Positions 8,611-18,101 of a DNA stretch of 64,000 bases are shown here, in pieces; within the stretch, counting starts at the first letter, position 1; each line of letters starts with the position of its first letter. This DNA comes from Pseudobutyrivibrio sp. YE44. GTDB lineage: Bacteria > Bacillota > Clostridia > Lachnospirales > Lachnospiraceae. The notes under the pieces are model-generated. The model was not told where the DNA came from. It was given only the letters and a program-made list of their open reading frames with translations, and ran no database searches. The DNA is taken from the NCBI RefSeq assembly GCF_900104335.1, contig NZ_FMXT01000001.1, positions 434,001 through 498,000 of the forward strand, read 5' to 3'. The position numbers and the translations under genes are program-made.

Positions 8611-9098
8611 TGATAATAGCCAATATGTCTGAGGTAATTAACAGACTGATTGATGGCGACTATACAGTTGCTACGGCAGAGTCTTGTACTGGCGGCATGA
8701 TTGCTAGCACAATTGTGGATGTTCCAGGGGCTTCAGACTGTTTTAATGAGGGATATATTACATATTCCAACGAAGCAAAAATGAAAAACTTAGGTGTTAA
8801 GGACTCTACGCTTATGGCTCATGGGGCTGTAAGTGTGGAGACTGCCACTGAAATGGCCAAAGGTGTTCGAGCAAAAGCAAAATCTGATTTTGGCCTTTCT
8901 TCTACAGGCATTGCTGGTCCTGGTGGTGGTTCACCTAAAAAGCCAGTAGGTCTTGTATATATTGCATGTGCCTACGGAGACAATAAATGCGTGGTAAAAG
9001 AGCTTCACCTTAAAGGAAATCGTACAACGGTGAGAGAAAATGCCACAAAAGAAGCACTTCTTTTGTTAGAAAAGTGTATTTATAAAGTAGAGGAATAG
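8610..9098 (+). CDS. pncC: Nicotinamide-nucleotide amidohydrolase (stand-alone CinA C-terminal domain)
   Basis: A 162-residue protein equal to the CinA C-terminal domain alone; the N-terminal MoCF-like domain of full CinA is absent. PncC hydrolyses nicotinamide mononucleotide to nicotinate mononucleotide in NAD recycling. Conserved blocks are TAESCTGGMIASTIVDVPGA (about 21-40), EGYITYSNEAKMKNLGV and STGIAGPGGGSPKKPVGLVY. Its ATG overlaps the pgsA stop codon by one base. The domain call is firm; the enzymatic activity is inferred from the family. Confidence 0.9.
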   Translation: MIIANMSEVINRLIDGDYTVATAESCTGGMIASTIVDVPGASDCFNEGYITYSNEAKMKNLGVKDSTLMAHGAVSVETATEMAKGVRAKAKSDFGLSSTGIAGPGGGSPKKPVGLVYIACAYGDNKCVVKELHLKGNRTTVRENATKEALLLLEKCIYKVEE

Positions 9099-9100
9099 TA

Positions 9101-9652
9101 TTGAGAATTATTTCTGGAAGTAGACGTGGTTTGGTTCTAGAGACACCAGAAGGTTTAGATACAAGACCAACGTCAGATAGAATTAAAGAAACCCTTTTTA
9201 ATATGATTGCATTTGATATTCCAGACAGTTATTTCTTGGATTTATTTGCTGGAAGTGGTCAAATGGGTATCGAAGCACTGAGCAGAGGTGCAGCTGAAGC
9301 AGTGTTTGTTGAAAAGGATAAAAATGCACTGGGATGTATAAATAAAAATCTTGCAAAGGCAAAGTTTAATGATACTGCAAAAGTATTTTCTGAGGATTGC
9401 TTATCAGCCCTAAATAAGCTTAGTAGTCATGCGGAATTCGATTTTATATTTATGGATCCACCATACAATAAGCTTATTGAAAAAGATGTCTTAAGCTATA
9501 TTAAAGACAAAAAATATGTAGGTGAAGATACAGTTATTATCGTTGAGGCTAGTTTGGAAACCTCCTTTGATTATGTTCCTGAAATGGGATACGAAATCAT
9601 CAAAGAAAAGACTTACAAAACAAATAAACATATATTTATAAAGAAGGCGTAA
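9101..9652 (+). CDS. rsmD: 16S rRNA (guanine966-N2)-methyltransferase
   Basis: A 183-residue SAM-dependent methyltransferase that modifies G966 of 16S rRNA. It opens with [10 protein letters not shown] as in the family, has the SAM-binding loop [10 protein letters not shown] (about 47-56) and the catalytic DPPY motif at residues 119-122. The start codon is TTG at 9101, two bases after the pncC stop, with GAGGAAT upstream; no better ATG keeps the conserved N terminus. coaD follows seven bases on, the usual Firmicutes pair. Confidence 0.94.
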   Translation: MRIISGSRRGLVLETPEGLDTRPTSDRIKETLFNMIAFDIPDSYFLDLFAGSGQMGIEALSRGAAEAVFVEKDKNALGCINKNLAKAKFNDTAKVFSEDCLSALNKLSSHAEFDFIFMDPPYNKLIEKDVLSYIKDKKYVGEDTVIIVEASLETSFDYVPEMGYEIIKEKTYKTNKHIFIKKA

Positions 9653-9659
9653 ATGTAAT

Positions 9660-10148
9660 ATGAAAAGAGCAATCTATCCAGGAAGTTTTGACCCAATCAC
9701 TTTTGGGCATTTGGATATTATAACAAGAGCAAGCAAATTATGCGACGAATTGATTGTCGGTGTATTAAACAATCGTCAAAAAAATCCGTTGTTTTCCATA
9801 GACGAACGTGTTAGTATGATAAGTGAATTGACTGAAAATTTAGGCAATATTAAAGTTGAATCGTTTGAAGGCCTTTTAGTTGATTTTGCTAAAGAAAAAG
9901 ATGCACAAGTAATAATTCGTGGTCTTAGAGCTGTTACTGATTTTGAAAATGAAATTCAATTAGCGCAGTCTAATAAGGTTCAGTATCCAGAATTAGAAAC
10001 ACTTTTTATGACTACATCTTTACAGTATTCTTATTTAAGTTCTACAGTTGCAAAGGAATTTGCATCATATGGAGGAGATATCAGCCTTTTTGTTCCAGAG
10101 CAGATTATACCTCTTATAGAAGCCAAATATAAAAACAAGGAGAAGTAA
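9660..10148 (+). CDS. coaD: Phosphopantetheine adenylyltransferase
   Basis: A 162-residue nucleotidyltransferase that joins ATP and 4'-phosphopantetheine to give dephospho-CoA, the penultimate step of CoA synthesis. The N terminus [17 protein letters not shown] has the TxGH nucleotide-binding motif (residues 14-17). [21 protein letters not shown] and the [16 protein letters not shown] motif complete the signature. The length matches the bacterial family. Confidence 0.97.
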   Translation: MKRAIYPGSFDPITFGHLDIITRASKLCDELIVGVLNNRQKNPLFSIDERVSMISELTENLGNIKVESFEGLLVDFAKEKDAQVIIRGLRAVTDFENEIQLAQSNKVQYPELETLFMTTSLQYSYLSSTVAKEFASYGGDISLFVPEQIIPLIEAKYKNKEK

Positions 10149-10153
10149 ATGTT

Positions 10154-10864
10154 ATGGCAAACCAAAGTAAAATCGAAGATATAATTGATGATATTGAAGC
10201 ATATATTGATGATTGTAAGCCATCAGCTTTTTCAGCAAGCAAGATAATTGTTAATAAGGATGAATTAGAATCATTATTACAGGAGCTTCGCACAAAGACT
10301 CCAGACGAAATTAGAAAATATCAGCGTATGCTGGCAAATAGAGAGCAGATTTTAGCAGATGCACGTGCAAAGGCTGATGATATTATTAGCCAGGCTCAGG
10401 TGCAGACCAACGAGCTTGTATCAGAGCATCAGATCATGCAACAGGCATATGCTCAGGCAAACGAGGTTATCCTTATTGCTCAGAAGAATGCTCAGGAAAA
10501 AATCGATAGAGCTACTGAAGATGCCAACAATATTCGCATGGGTGCTATCGCATATACGGATGAGCTTCTTGCAAACATTCAGACTATACTTTCAAATTCA
10601 ATTGAAACAACTCGAAGCAGAGATGATGCTTTCCTTGGTACTATGCAGGCATATTTAGATACTGTTAATGCCAATAGAGCATCCCTTGTTCCTGATTCAC
10701 TTAACGATGGAAACGAGGATCCAGCTTCAAGCTTGGATGCAACTGGAAATGGTGCTATTAGCGAAAGTGAGCAGGCTCCAATCGAAGCCCCAGAAGCAAC
10801 TCAGGGCGGTGACGACGAGGTTCCATCACTTGATATTCCAGATACATTTTTTAACAAAGAGTAA
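10154..10864 (+). CDS. Coiled-coil protein of unknown function
   Basis: A 236-residue soluble protein with no signal or membrane segment. Residues about 40-150 are rich in Ala, Gln, Glu and Lys in heptad-like spacing (DARAKADDIISQAQVQTNEL) and should form a long coiled coil. Residues about 175-236 are acidic and probably disordered, ending VPSLDIPDTFFNKE. The coiled coil recalls DivIVA-like or ATP-synthase b-like helices, but no catalytic motif is seen. AAGGAG at the coaD end gives a ribosome binding site and a hairpin follows the gene, so it is probably the last gene of this operon. Confidence 0.7.
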   Translation: MANQSKIEDIIDDIEAYIDDCKPSAFSASKIIVNKDELESLLQELRTKTPDEIRKYQRMLANREQILADARAKADDIISQAQVQTNELVSEHQIMQQAYAQANEVILIAQKNAQEKIDRATEDANNIRMGAIAYTDELLANIQTILSNSIETTRSRDDAFLGTMQAYLDTVNANRASLVPDSLNDGNEDPASSLDATGNGAISESEQAPIEAPEATQGGDDEVPSLDIPDTFFNKE

Positions 10865-10875
10865 TTAGATTTTTA

Positions 10876-10910
10876 AAGGCATCCATTAGATTGGATGCCT
10901 TATATATTTT
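10876..10910 (+). terminator. Intrinsic terminator after the coiled-coil gene
   Basis: AAGGCATCC (10876-10884) pairs perfectly with GGATGCCTT (10893-10901) around an eight-base loop, followed by the weak T-rich tract ATATATTTT. It starts 11 bases past the stop codon and ends 12 bases before the next start. Confidence 0.65.
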
Positions 10911-10921
10911 AAGAGGCGTTT

Positions 10922-12880
10922 ATGCAACAATTTTTACCAGTTTCAAAAAAGGATATGAAGGAGCGTGGAATAGGCCAATTGGATTTTGTTTATGTATGCG
11001 GTGATGCATATGTAGATCATCCATCTTTTGGTGCGGCAATAATTTGTCGTATCCTAGAATTACATGGCTATTCCGTGGGAATAATCCCACAGCCAGATTG
11101 GAAAGATGACAATTCTATAAATATCCTTGGCGAACCAAGACTTGGTTTTTTTGTATCTGCTGGAAATATGGATTCAATGGTTAACCACTATAGTGTTTCA
11201 AAGCACCATAGAGAATACGACAATTATTCACCAGGAGGTAAGCCAAATCTTCGTCCTGATTATGCAACAATTGTATATTGCAATCTTATAAGACATACCT
11301 ACAAGACAAAACCAATTATTATTGGCGGAATTGAAGCATCACTTCGAAGACTTGCTCATTATGATTATTGGTCAAATAAGGTTAGACGTTCTATCCTTTT
11401 GGATTCAGGTGCAGATATTATTTCCTATGGAATGGGAGAGCGCTCTGTTGTAGAAATTGCTGATTGTCTTGCATCAGGAATGGATGTAAAGGATATTACT
11501 TATATTGATGGCACTGTTTTCAAGACTAGAGACAAGGCTTTTACTGAGGATGGCATAATACTTCCTTCCTTTGAGGAAATTAAAGCAGATAAAAAAATTT
11601 ATGCTAAGAGCTTTTATACTCAATACGAAAATACGGATGCATTTACAGCAAAGAAACTAGTAGAGACTTACGATGGAGCAATGTTTGTTGTACAAAATCC
11701 TCCTCAAAAGCCTTTAACAAGACAGGAAATGGATGATGTATATGCCATTGAGTATATGCGTGCCTATCATCCTATGTACGAAAAGGATGGAGGTATTCCT
11801 GCTATCAAAGAAGTTAAGTTCTCTTTGATTAGCAATAGAGGTTGTTTTGGTGGCTGCAATTTCTGCGCCTTGACCTTCCATCAGGGACGTATTATTCAGT
11901 CGAGAAGCCAGGAATCAATTATTGACGAAGCTAAGCTTATAACTCAAGATCCAGAATTTAAAGGATATATACATGATGTTGGTGGACCTACTGCAAACTT
12001 CAGAAATCCATCCTGCAAAAAGCAGCTTGAGAAAGGTGTTTGTACCAATAGACAGTGTTTGTTCCCAACCAAGTGTCCTAATTTACAGGTAGATCATAAG
12101 GATTATGTACAGCTTTTAACAAAGCTTCGCAAGCTTCCAAAGGTAAAAAAAGTATTTGTTCGTTCTGGTGTACGTTTCGATTATGTTATGTATGACAAGG
12201 ATGACACCTTCCTGAAGGATCTTTGCAAATATCATATTAGTGGGCAGCTTAAGGTTGCTCCTGAGCATATTTCAAATAATGTACTTTCATACCTTGGAAA
12301 GCCTGATATTTCCGTTTACAATGCTTTCTGTGATAAATATGCAAAGATTAATAAACAGCTTGGTTTAAAGCAGTATTTGGTGCCTTATTTAATGAGTTCT
12401 CATCCTGGTTCCACCTTGGATGATGCAATTGCATTGGCAGAATATTTACGTGATCATCATTTATCTCCAGAGCAGGTACAGGATTTTTATCCTACGCCAA
12501 GCACTATTTCTACAACAATGTACTATACAGAAATTGATCCTAGAGATATGAAGCCTGTGTATGTATGTAAGAATCCTCATGAAAAGGCTATGCAAAGAGC
12601 TTTGATTCAATACAAACGTCCAGAAAATTATGACCTTGTAAAGGAAGCTCTTGTGAAGGCTGGTAGAGAAGATTTAATAGGATTTGGAGAAAATTGTCTT
12701 ATTCCTCCTAGAAAGATTAAGGGTAAGGATTTTTCTAAAAAACCTGGTGATAAAAAGCCAGTTAATAAAACTGGAAGTAATCAATCTAAAAAATCTAATG
12801 GTAAAAATGTAAGACCTACAGAAAATAAGAAAAATAAAAAGACCGCAAATGAAAGAACTAAGAATAGACGACGCAAATAG
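10922..12880 (+). CDS. ygiQ: YgiQ family radical SAM protein
   Basis: A 652-residue member of the YgiQ/UPF0313 radical SAM family, whose substrate is not known. It opens MQQFLPVSKKDMKERG, has the N-terminal region with GGIEASLRRLAHYDYW (135-150), and the radical SAM cluster C308-x3-C312-x2-C315 (CFGGCNFC). The FYPTPSTISTTMYYT segment is typical. The last 60 residues are very rich in Lys and Asn and probably bind nucleic acid or are disordered. Its 3' end overlaps the next gene by 32 bases. Confidence 0.9.
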   Translation: MQQFLPVSKKDMKERGIGQLDFVYVCGDAYVDHPSFGAAIICRILELHGYSVGIIPQPDWKDDNSINILGEPRLGFFVSAGNMDSMVNHYSVSKHHREYDNYSPGGKPNLRPDYATIVYCNLIRHTYKTKPIIIGGIEASLRRLAHYDYWSNKVRRSILLDSGADIISYGMGERSVVEIADCLASGMDVKDITYIDGTVFKTRDKAFTEDGIILPSFEEIKADKKIYAKSFYTQYENTDAFTAKKLVETYDGAMFVVQNPPQKPLTRQEMDDVYAIEYMRAYHPMYEKDGGIPAIKEVKFSLISNRGCFGGCNFCALTFHQGRIIQSRSQESIIDEAKLITQDPEFKGYIHDVGGPTANFRNPSCKKQLEKGVCTNRQCLFPTKCPNLQVDHKDYVQLLTKLRKLPKVKKVFVRSGVRFDYVMYDKDDTFLKDLCKYHISGQLKVAPEHISNNVLSYLGKPDISVYNAFCDKYAKINKQLGLKQYLVPYLMSSHPGSTLDDAIALAEYLRDHHLSPEQVQDFYPTPSTISTTMYYTEIDPRDMKPVYVCKNPHEKAMQRALIQYKRPENYDLVKEALVKAGREDLIGFGENCLIPPRKIKGKDFSKKPGDKKPVNKTGSNQSKKSNGKNVRPTENKKNKKTANERTKNRRRK

Positions 12881-13784
12881 CAATCAGCGATTTGATAAAT
12901 ATTTAAAACGTGTACTTTCAGAAGCAAGCACATCCTTTATATATAAAATGCTTCGAAAGAAAAATATCACATTAAATGACAAAAAAGCTGATGGCTCAGA
13001 AAAACTAAATACAGGTGATATTGTTAAGATTTGGTTTTCTGATGAGACCTTTGAAAAGATGTCAGGACAGGGAAGTGTAGATCCTTTGTTTCAGACTATT
13101 TCAAGTTTTCAAGGTGACATTGATATTATTCATGAAGATGATGATATGATTATTATCAATAAGCCATCCGGTATAAAGTCTCAAAAGGATACAGCTTCAG
13201 ATATTTCCATCAATGAAATGGCCATTGCATATATGATTAAATCTGGACAGCTTACTGAAGAAAGCTTTAAGCACTTTCATCCAAGTATCTGCAATAGACT
13301 TGATAGAAATACTTCTGGAATTGTTTTGTTCGCAAAGAATTTAAAAACAGCCCAGAGGTTAGGCCAGGCACTAAAAGAGCGTAGCTGTAAGAAGTTATAT
13401 CATGCAATTGTATTAGGTGAAATTGATAAGCCTGAAATGATAGATGGTTTTCTTTATAAGGATGAGAAAACCAATAAAGTTACAATTCTTGATAAAGAAA
13501 CTGATGATGCTAAACCAATCAAGACAGCTTATCGTCCAATTAAAAAGCTAGGCAATGACCTAACACTATTGGAGATTCATCTTATTACTGGTCGAACTCA
13601 TCAGATTAGAGCTCACCTGGCATCTATAAATCACCCAATCCTTGGTGATATGAAATACGGAAATGCGAATATTAACAAAAGGCTTAATGCTAAATCTCAG
13701 TTGCTTCACGCTTATTCAATAGAGTTTGACGACGGCGGCTGCTACGAAGCAAAGGAGCCGAAGGAGTTTAATGTCTACCTTTAA
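12849..13784 (+). CDS. RluA family pseudouridine synthase
   Basis: A 311-residue RNA pseudouridine synthase with an N-terminal S4 RNA-binding domain (about 12-60) and the RluA catalytic motif RLDRNTSG with the nucleophile Asp152. LITGRTHQIRAHLASINHPILGD near the end is the other conserved block. It resembles the RluC-like group that acts on 23S rRNA, but target bases cannot be assigned. It starts inside the 3' end of ygiQ with a weak ribosome binding site and overlaps recU by 14 bases. A second RluA-type gene lies at 35741-36661. Confidence 0.88.
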   Translation: MKELRIDDANSNQRFDKYLKRVLSEASTSFIYKMLRKKNITLNDKKADGSEKLNTGDIVKIWFSDETFEKMSGQGSVDPLFQTISSFQGDIDIIHEDDDMIIINKPSGIKSQKDTASDISINEMAIAYMIKSGQLTEESFKHFHPSICNRLDRNTSGIVLFAKNLKTAQRLGQALKERSCKKLYHAIVLGEIDKPEMIDGFLYKDEKTNKVTILDKETDDAKPIKTAYRPIKKLGNDLTLLEIHLITGRTHQIRAHLASINHPILGDMKYGNANINKRLNAKSQLLHAYSIEFDDGGCYEAKEPKEFNVYL

Positions 13785-14307
13785 ATCCAGGGGCCTGCGT
13801 GGTTCTACCTTCGAAGAATTTATAAACAAAACTAATGATGTATATTCAGAAAATGGGCTAGCTCTCATCCAAAAGATTCCTACGCCCATTACTCCTATAG
13901 AGATGGATAGCAAGAAGGGTCATATTACTCTGGCTTATTTTGATCAAAAATCTACTGTAGACTACGTTGGTGCAGTACAGGGGATACCTGTGTGCTTCGA
14001 TGCAAAGGAATGTAATAAAGACACATTTCCTTTGGCTAATATTCATCAGCATCAGATTGATTTTATGGGCAAGTGGGAAGCTCAGGATGGGCTTGCATTT
14101 ATTCTGATTTTCTTTAGCGAGAGAGATGTATATTATTATCTTCCATATGTTCAGTTAAAAAGCTTTTGGGATCGTATGACTGAAGGTGGAAGAAAGTCAT
14201 TTCGCATAGACGAATTAGAGGAAGACTATTTCTTTAAAACGAAACCAAATCTTTTGGTTCCATATTTGGATATGATTAATATAGATTTACAAAGCCGCCA
14301 AGTCTAA
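13771..14307 (+). CDS. recU: Holliday junction resolvase RecU
   Basis: A 178-residue RecU, the Gram-positive resolvase that cuts four-way junctions. Conserved blocks are GSTFEEFINKTNDVY, LIQKIPTPITPIE and the nuclease core STVDYVGAVQG and FDAKECNKDTFPL, with acidic residues D64, D77 and E80. HQHQIDFMGKW follows. The frame is open further upstream, but the ATG at 13771 has AAGGAG four bases before it and gives the usual N terminus, so I chose it. The start lies within the 3' end of the pseudouridine synthase gene. Confidence 0.93.
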   Translation: MSTFKSRGLRGSTFEEFINKTNDVYSENGLALIQKIPTPITPIEMDSKKGHITLAYFDQKSTVDYVGAVQGIPVCFDAKECNKDTFPLANIHQHQIDFMGKWEAQDGLAFILIFFSERDVYYYLPYVQLKSFWDRMTEGGRKSFRIDELEEDYFFKTKPNLLVPYLDMINIDLQSRQV

Positions 14308-14325
14308 ATTTGACTTTGTGGCTTT
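14291..14325 (+). terminator. Hairpin at the recU stop, overlapping the his promoter
   Basis: A 14-base left arm (14291-14304) pairs with 14312-14325 with one mismatch and one G-T wobble around a seven-base loop. The stop codon of recU lies in the loop. The following T tract is short. The right arm shares bases with the -35 element of the his promoter. Confidence 0.5.
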
Positions 14326-14338
14326 ATTCAGTTATAAT
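14310..14338 (+). promoter_or_regulatory. Sigma-A promoter of the histidine operon
   Basis: TTGACT (14310-14315) and a perfect TATAAT (14333-14338) have a 17-base spacer. The predicted start near 14345 leaves a leader of about 100 bases before hisZ. A 7-bp inverted repeat CACTTTA/TAAAGTG (14339-14345, 14360-14366) lies around the start site and could be an operator or a small 5' hairpin. No T-box motif and no His-rich leader peptide is seen. Confidence 0.75.
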
Positions 14339-14445
14339 CACTTTATTACATTAGCAGACTAAAGTGAATAACATGAATGTAAACATTTATTAGAAGATTC
14401 AAATTACCAAGAAACAACCTCTTTGACATGGACAGGAGATTTCTT

Positions 14446-15432
14446 ATGAAAAATTTAACTTTACACACACCAGAAGGTGTAAGAGACATTTATAACAGTG
14501 AATATGAGAAGCGATTAGATGCATTATATAATCTTAGAAAATGCTTTAAAGATTATGGGTATGCACCTATTTCAACTCCAACCTTTGAGTATTTTGATAC
14601 TTTTTCAAGGGAAGTAGGTTCTTGCAAATCAAATGAGATGTTTAAGTTTTTTGACAGAGATGGTAATACTTTAGTTCTTAGGCCAGACATTACGCCATCA
14701 ATTGCCAGAGCTGCGGCTATGTATTTTTCTGATGTAGATGGGGCTGTAAAGCTTTCCTATGAAGGAAATGTATTTATTAATTACCATAGTCTCCAAGGCC
14801 GACTTAAGGAAAGCACACAGGCTGGATGTGAGTTTATTGGGGATAGCTCTGTTGATGCAGATGCTGAAATTCTTACCATAGTTGTGAATGCTTTGAAGAA
14901 ACTTGGCCTTAAGGAATTTGAAATTGGCGTAGGCCATGTGGACGTTGTAAGAGGCCTAATTGATGCTGCAGATCTTAGTGATGAAAAGGAAGAACAGCTT
15001 ATATCATTAATATCAAATAAAAACTTCTTTGGAGCAAAGGAGCTTTTGGAAGCAGAAGGTGTTAGCAAAGGACTTGTAGAGTTATTTGAGCTTACTGGAA
15101 AGATTCTAAATTCTCCTTCAGAGTGGAAGCAGTATCTTGAAAAAGCAAAGAAATATAAAAAGGTATACGATGCCTTAGAATATCTTACTAAGCTATATGA
15201 ACTTTTGAATAAGAATAAGGTTATGGATTATATTTCCTTCGAACTAGGCATGATTTCTGAATATAAGTATTATACGGGAATCATCTTTACAGGTTATTCC
15301 TATGGAGTAGGGGAACCTCTTGTAAAGGGTGGTAGATATGATTCTTTACTTAGTCTATTTGGAAAGGATTCACCAGCTATAGGCTTTGCAATTACCGTTG
15401 ACCAGTTGATGTTAGCATTGGAGAGACAATAG
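14446..15432 (+). CDS. hisZ: ATP phosphoribosyltransferase regulatory subunit HisZ
   Basis: A 328-residue paralogue of histidyl-tRNA synthetase catalytic domains that activates short-form HisG and gives it histidine feedback control. It starts [19 protein letters not shown] and holds class II synthetase blocks ([46 protein letters not shown] with GGRYD). An upstream in-frame ATG (14428) exists, but AGGAG seven bases before 14446 decides for the shorter start. hisG follows after one base. Confidence 0.94.
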   Translation: MKNLTLHTPEGVRDIYNSEYEKRLDALYNLRKCFKDYGYAPISTPTFEYFDTFSREVGSCKSNEMFKFFDRDGNTLVLRPDITPSIARAAAMYFSDVDGAVKLSYEGNVFINYHSLQGRLKESTQAGCEFIGDSSVDADAEILTIVVNALKKLGLKEFEIGVGHVDVVRGLIDAADLSDEKEEQLISLISNKNFFGAKELLEAEGVSKGLVELFELTGKILNSPSEWKQYLEKAKKYKKVYDALEYLTKLYELLNKNKVMDYISFELGMISEYKYYTGIIFTGYSYGVGEPLVKGGRYDSLLSLFGKDSPAIGFAITVDQLMLALERQ

Positions 15433-15433
15433 T

Positions 15434-16090
15434 ATGAGCGATAGATATTTAACTTTTGCCTTAGGAAAAGGGCGATTAGCAAAACAAACTCTTGCTTTAT
15501 TTGAAAGCATTGGTATTACCTGTGAGGAAATGAAAGATCCTGACACTAGAAAGCTTATTTTTACTAACGAAGAATTAAAGCTTAGATTCTTCCTCGCCAA
15601 GGGGCCAGACGTGCCTACATATGTGGAATACGGCGCAGCTGATATTGGTGTTGTAGGTGAAGATACAATTCTAGAAGAGAATCGAAATATTTACGAGGTT
15701 CTTGATTTGGGCTTTGGAAAATGCAGAATGTGCGTATGTGGTCCTGCAGAGGCCGCTGAGCTTCTTAAGCATCATGAGCTTATTAGAGTTGCCAGCAAGT
15801 ATCCTAGAATTGCAAAGGACTATTTCTATAATAAAAAGAACCAGACTGTGGAGATTATAAAGCTTAATGGTTCAATAGAGTTAGCACCGATTGTTGGCTT
15901 ATCAGAAGTGATTGTGGACATTGTAGAGACTGGTTCCACACTTAGAGAAAACGGTCTTGTAGTTCTTGAGGAGGTTTGTCCATTATCCGCTAGAATGGTT
16001 GTAAACCAGGTTTCCATGAAAATGGAATATGATAGAATAACTGACCTTATTGAAAGGTTGAAGGGAGCATTAGAAAATGAAAAAGCTTAA
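15434..16090 (+). CDS. hisG: ATP phosphoribosyltransferase, short form
   Basis: A 218-residue HisG that joins ATP and PRPP in the first step of histidine synthesis. The short form lacks the C-terminal regulatory domain, which fits the HisZ gene directly upstream. Motifs: [13 protein letters not shown] at the start, [17 protein letters not shown] (about 61-77), and the PRPP loop [14 protein letters not shown] (about 157-170). It overlaps hisD by 14 bases. Confidence 0.97.
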   Translation: MSDRYLTFALGKGRLAKQTLALFESIGITCEEMKDPDTRKLIFTNEELKLRFFLAKGPDVPTYVEYGAADIGVVGEDTILEENRNIYEVLDLGFGKCRMCVCGPAEAAELLKHHELIRVASKYPRIAKDYFYNKKNQTVEIIKLNGSIELAPIVGLSEVIVDIVETGSTLRENGLVVLEEVCPLSARMVVNQVSMKMEYDRITDLIERLKGALENEKA

Positions 16091-17372
16091 CCTTACAGAA
16101 GAGACAATAGATGGAATTTTAGAGACTCTTTTAAAGAGAAGTCCTAATCAATATTCTGAATACGAAGCTACCGTTACTAATATCGTAAATACGGTAAGAG
16201 AAAAAGGTGACGAAGCAGTATTCGCATATACGAAGCAGTTTGATGGAGCAGATATTAATGCAAGTAATATTGTAGTCACTGAAGAAGAAATCAAAGAGGC
16301 TTATAGCCTTGTTCCTGATGAATTAGTGGAAGTTATCAGAAAAGCACTTGTTAATATTGAAAGCTATCATGCTAAACAGAAGCAAAACAGCTGGTTTACC
16401 TCTGAAGAAGGTATAATCCTTGGGCAAAAGGTTTCTCCTCTTGCAAAGGTAGGTGTTTATGTGCCTGGCGGAAAAGCTGTTTATCCATCATCTGTGTTAA
16501 TGAATGTTATGCCGGCAAAGGTGGCAGGAGTTGGATGTATTTACATGACCACTCCATGTGACAAAAATGGAAAGGTTAATCCTAGTACATTAGTTGCTGC
16601 AAATGAAGCAGGTGTGGATGTGATTTACAAGTGTGGTGGTGCTCAGGCTATAGCTGCACTTGCCTTTGGAACAAAGTCTATTGCAAAGGTTGATAAGATT
16701 GTAGGTCCTGGAAATATATTTGTTGCCTTGGCAAAAAAGGCAGTGTTTGGATATGTTTCTATTGATTCCATTGCAGGTCCATCAGAAATTTTAGTGCTTG
16801 CAGATGATACAGCAAATCCTACATATGTTGCGGCAGATTTATTATCTCAGGCAGAGCATGACGAGCTTGCTTCTGCAATCCTTGTTACCACATCTTCAAA
16901 GCTTGCTGATGAGGTTGAAAAGGAAATTGAGAGATTTGTTAAGATTCTATCTAGAAAGGATATTATCCAAAAGTCCTTAGATAATTTTGGATACTTGTTG
17001 GTTGCCTCAGATATGAAGCAGGCTATTGATTGTGTTAATGCTATTGCTTCAGAGCATCTTGAAATAGTAACAGCAAATCCTTTTGAGACAATGACTTATG
17101 TAAAAAATGCTGGAGCAATGTTCTTAGGACAGTATTCTTCAGAACCACTTGGGGATTATTTTGCAGGTCCTAATCACGTGCTTCCTACAAATGGTACTGC
17201 TAGATTTTTCTCACCTCTTTCGGTGGATGATTTTATTAAAAAATCCAGCATTATTTCTTACTCAAGAGAAGCCCTTCAGGCGGTATATCCAGATGTTGTG
17301 AAGTTTGCAAACAACGAAGGTCTTACGGCTCATGCAAACTCCATTAAAGTGCGTTTCGAGGATGTTAAATAG
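16077..17372 (+). CDS. hisD: Histidinol dehydrogenase
   Basis: A 431-residue zinc enzyme that oxidises histidinol to histidine with two NAD+. Diagnostic stretches are [63 protein letters not shown] and [10 protein letters not shown], followed by ASEHLEI and [20 protein letters not shown]. The length is normal. Its ATG lies within the 3' end of hisG, with AAGGGAGC as ribosome binding site. About 110 bases then separate it from hisB. Confidence 0.97.
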   Translation: MKKLNLTEETIDGILETLLKRSPNQYSEYEATVTNIVNTVREKGDEAVFAYTKQFDGADINASNIVVTEEEIKEAYSLVPDELVEVIRKALVNIESYHAKQKQNSWFTSEEGIILGQKVSPLAKVGVYVPGGKAVYPSSVLMNVMPAKVAGVGCIYMTTPCDKNGKVNPSTLVAANEAGVDVIYKCGGAQAIAALAFGTKSIAKVDKIVGPGNIFVALAKKAVFGYVSIDSIAGPSEILVLADDTANPTYVAADLLSQAEHDELASAILVTTSSKLADEVEKEIERFVKILSRKDIIQKSLDNFGYLLVASDMKQAIDCVNAIASEHLEIVTANPFETMTYVKNAGAMFLGQYSSEPLGDYFAGPNHVLPTNGTARFFSPLSVDDFIKKSSIISYSREALQAVYPDVVKFANNEGLTAHANSIKVRFEDVK

Positions 17373-17420
17373 TGCAGAATTTTTAAGAGATTTATTGGTT
17401 AATTGCACCTTTAATATTTC

Positions 17421-17449
17421 TTTAAAAAAATTGAAATATTGAGTATAAT
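17421..17449 (+). promoter_or_regulatory. Candidate internal promoter before hisB
   Basis: A perfect TATAAT (17444-17449) has a weak -35-like TTTAAA (17421-17426) 17 bases upstream. A perfect 8-bp inverted repeat AATATTTC/GAAATATT (17413-17420, 17432-17439) overlaps it. Either a secondary promoter with an operator-like repeat or a weak AT hairpin is possible. Confidence 0.35.
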
Positions 17450-17485
17450 AATCATTGTGGTAAATAAAACGGAAGGCTGACAATT

Positions 17486-18082
17486 ATGACTGAAGAACGT
17501 AGAGCCAAGGTTGCTAGAAAAACTAAAGAAACAGATATTACCATAGATTTTTCCATTGATGGAAAAGGAGAGTGTGAGGTATCTTCTGGTATAGGATTTT
17601 TTGATCACATGCTTGATGCTTTTACTCGTCATGGTTTATTTAATCTTTCAGCATCAATAAAGGGTGACCTTCAGGTGGATTGTCATCACACTATAGAAGA
17701 TACAGGTATCGTACTTGGAAATGCCATAAAAAAAGCCTGTGGTTCAAAGGCGGGCATCAAACGATATGGCAGCTGCATTCTTCCAATGGATGAGACATTA
17801 GTTATGGTAGCTGTTGATTTATGCAATCGTCCATATCTTTCCTTTGATGCTGATTTTCCAACAGAAAAAATCGGCTACATGGACACAGAAATGGTAAAGG
17901 AATTTTTCTATGCTATTTCATATTCAGCAGGCATGAATCTTCACATTAAAGTGATTACTCCTGGTAATTCTCACCACATGTGCGAGGCCATGTTCAAGGC
18001 TTTTGCAAAGGCTTTAGATGAAGCCACAATAATTGATCCTCGTTTACAAGATATGACTATGTCTACAAAGGGATCAATCTAA
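17486..18082 (+). CDS. hisB: Imidazoleglycerol-phosphate dehydratase
   Basis: A 198-residue monofunctional HisB that dehydrates imidazole glycerol phosphate to imidazole acetol phosphate. The manganese-binding His motifs are present: GFFDHMLDAFTRHG (about 34-47), DCHHTIEDTG (about 69-78), and GNSHHMCEAMFKAFAKAL near the end. There is no phosphatase domain, as expected outside enterobacteria. It follows a 113-base gap after hisD and is 19 bases before the HisIE fusion. Confidence 0.97.
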   Translation: MTEERRAKVARKTKETDITIDFSIDGKGECEVSSGIGFFDHMLDAFTRHGLFNLSASIKGDLQVDCHHTIEDTGIVLGNAIKKACGSKAGIKRYGSCILPMDETLVMVAVDLCNRPYLSFDADFPTEKIGYMDTEMVKEFFYAISYSAGMNLHIKVITPGNSHHMCEAMFKAFAKALDEATIIDPRLQDMTMSTKGSI

Positions 18083-18101
18083 TTAAAGGAGCACACGAGG
18101 T

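Noticed and set aside
14339-14445. T-box riboswitch or histidine attenuator upstream of hisZ
   Set aside because: The T-box core sequence is absent, and the only short reading frame (ATG at 14373) has no His codons and no terminator follows it.
14428-14445. Earlier start codon for hisZ giving six extra residues
   Set aside because: The ribosome binding site AGGAG lies after this ATG and serves the one at 14446, which also gives the family's usual N terminus.
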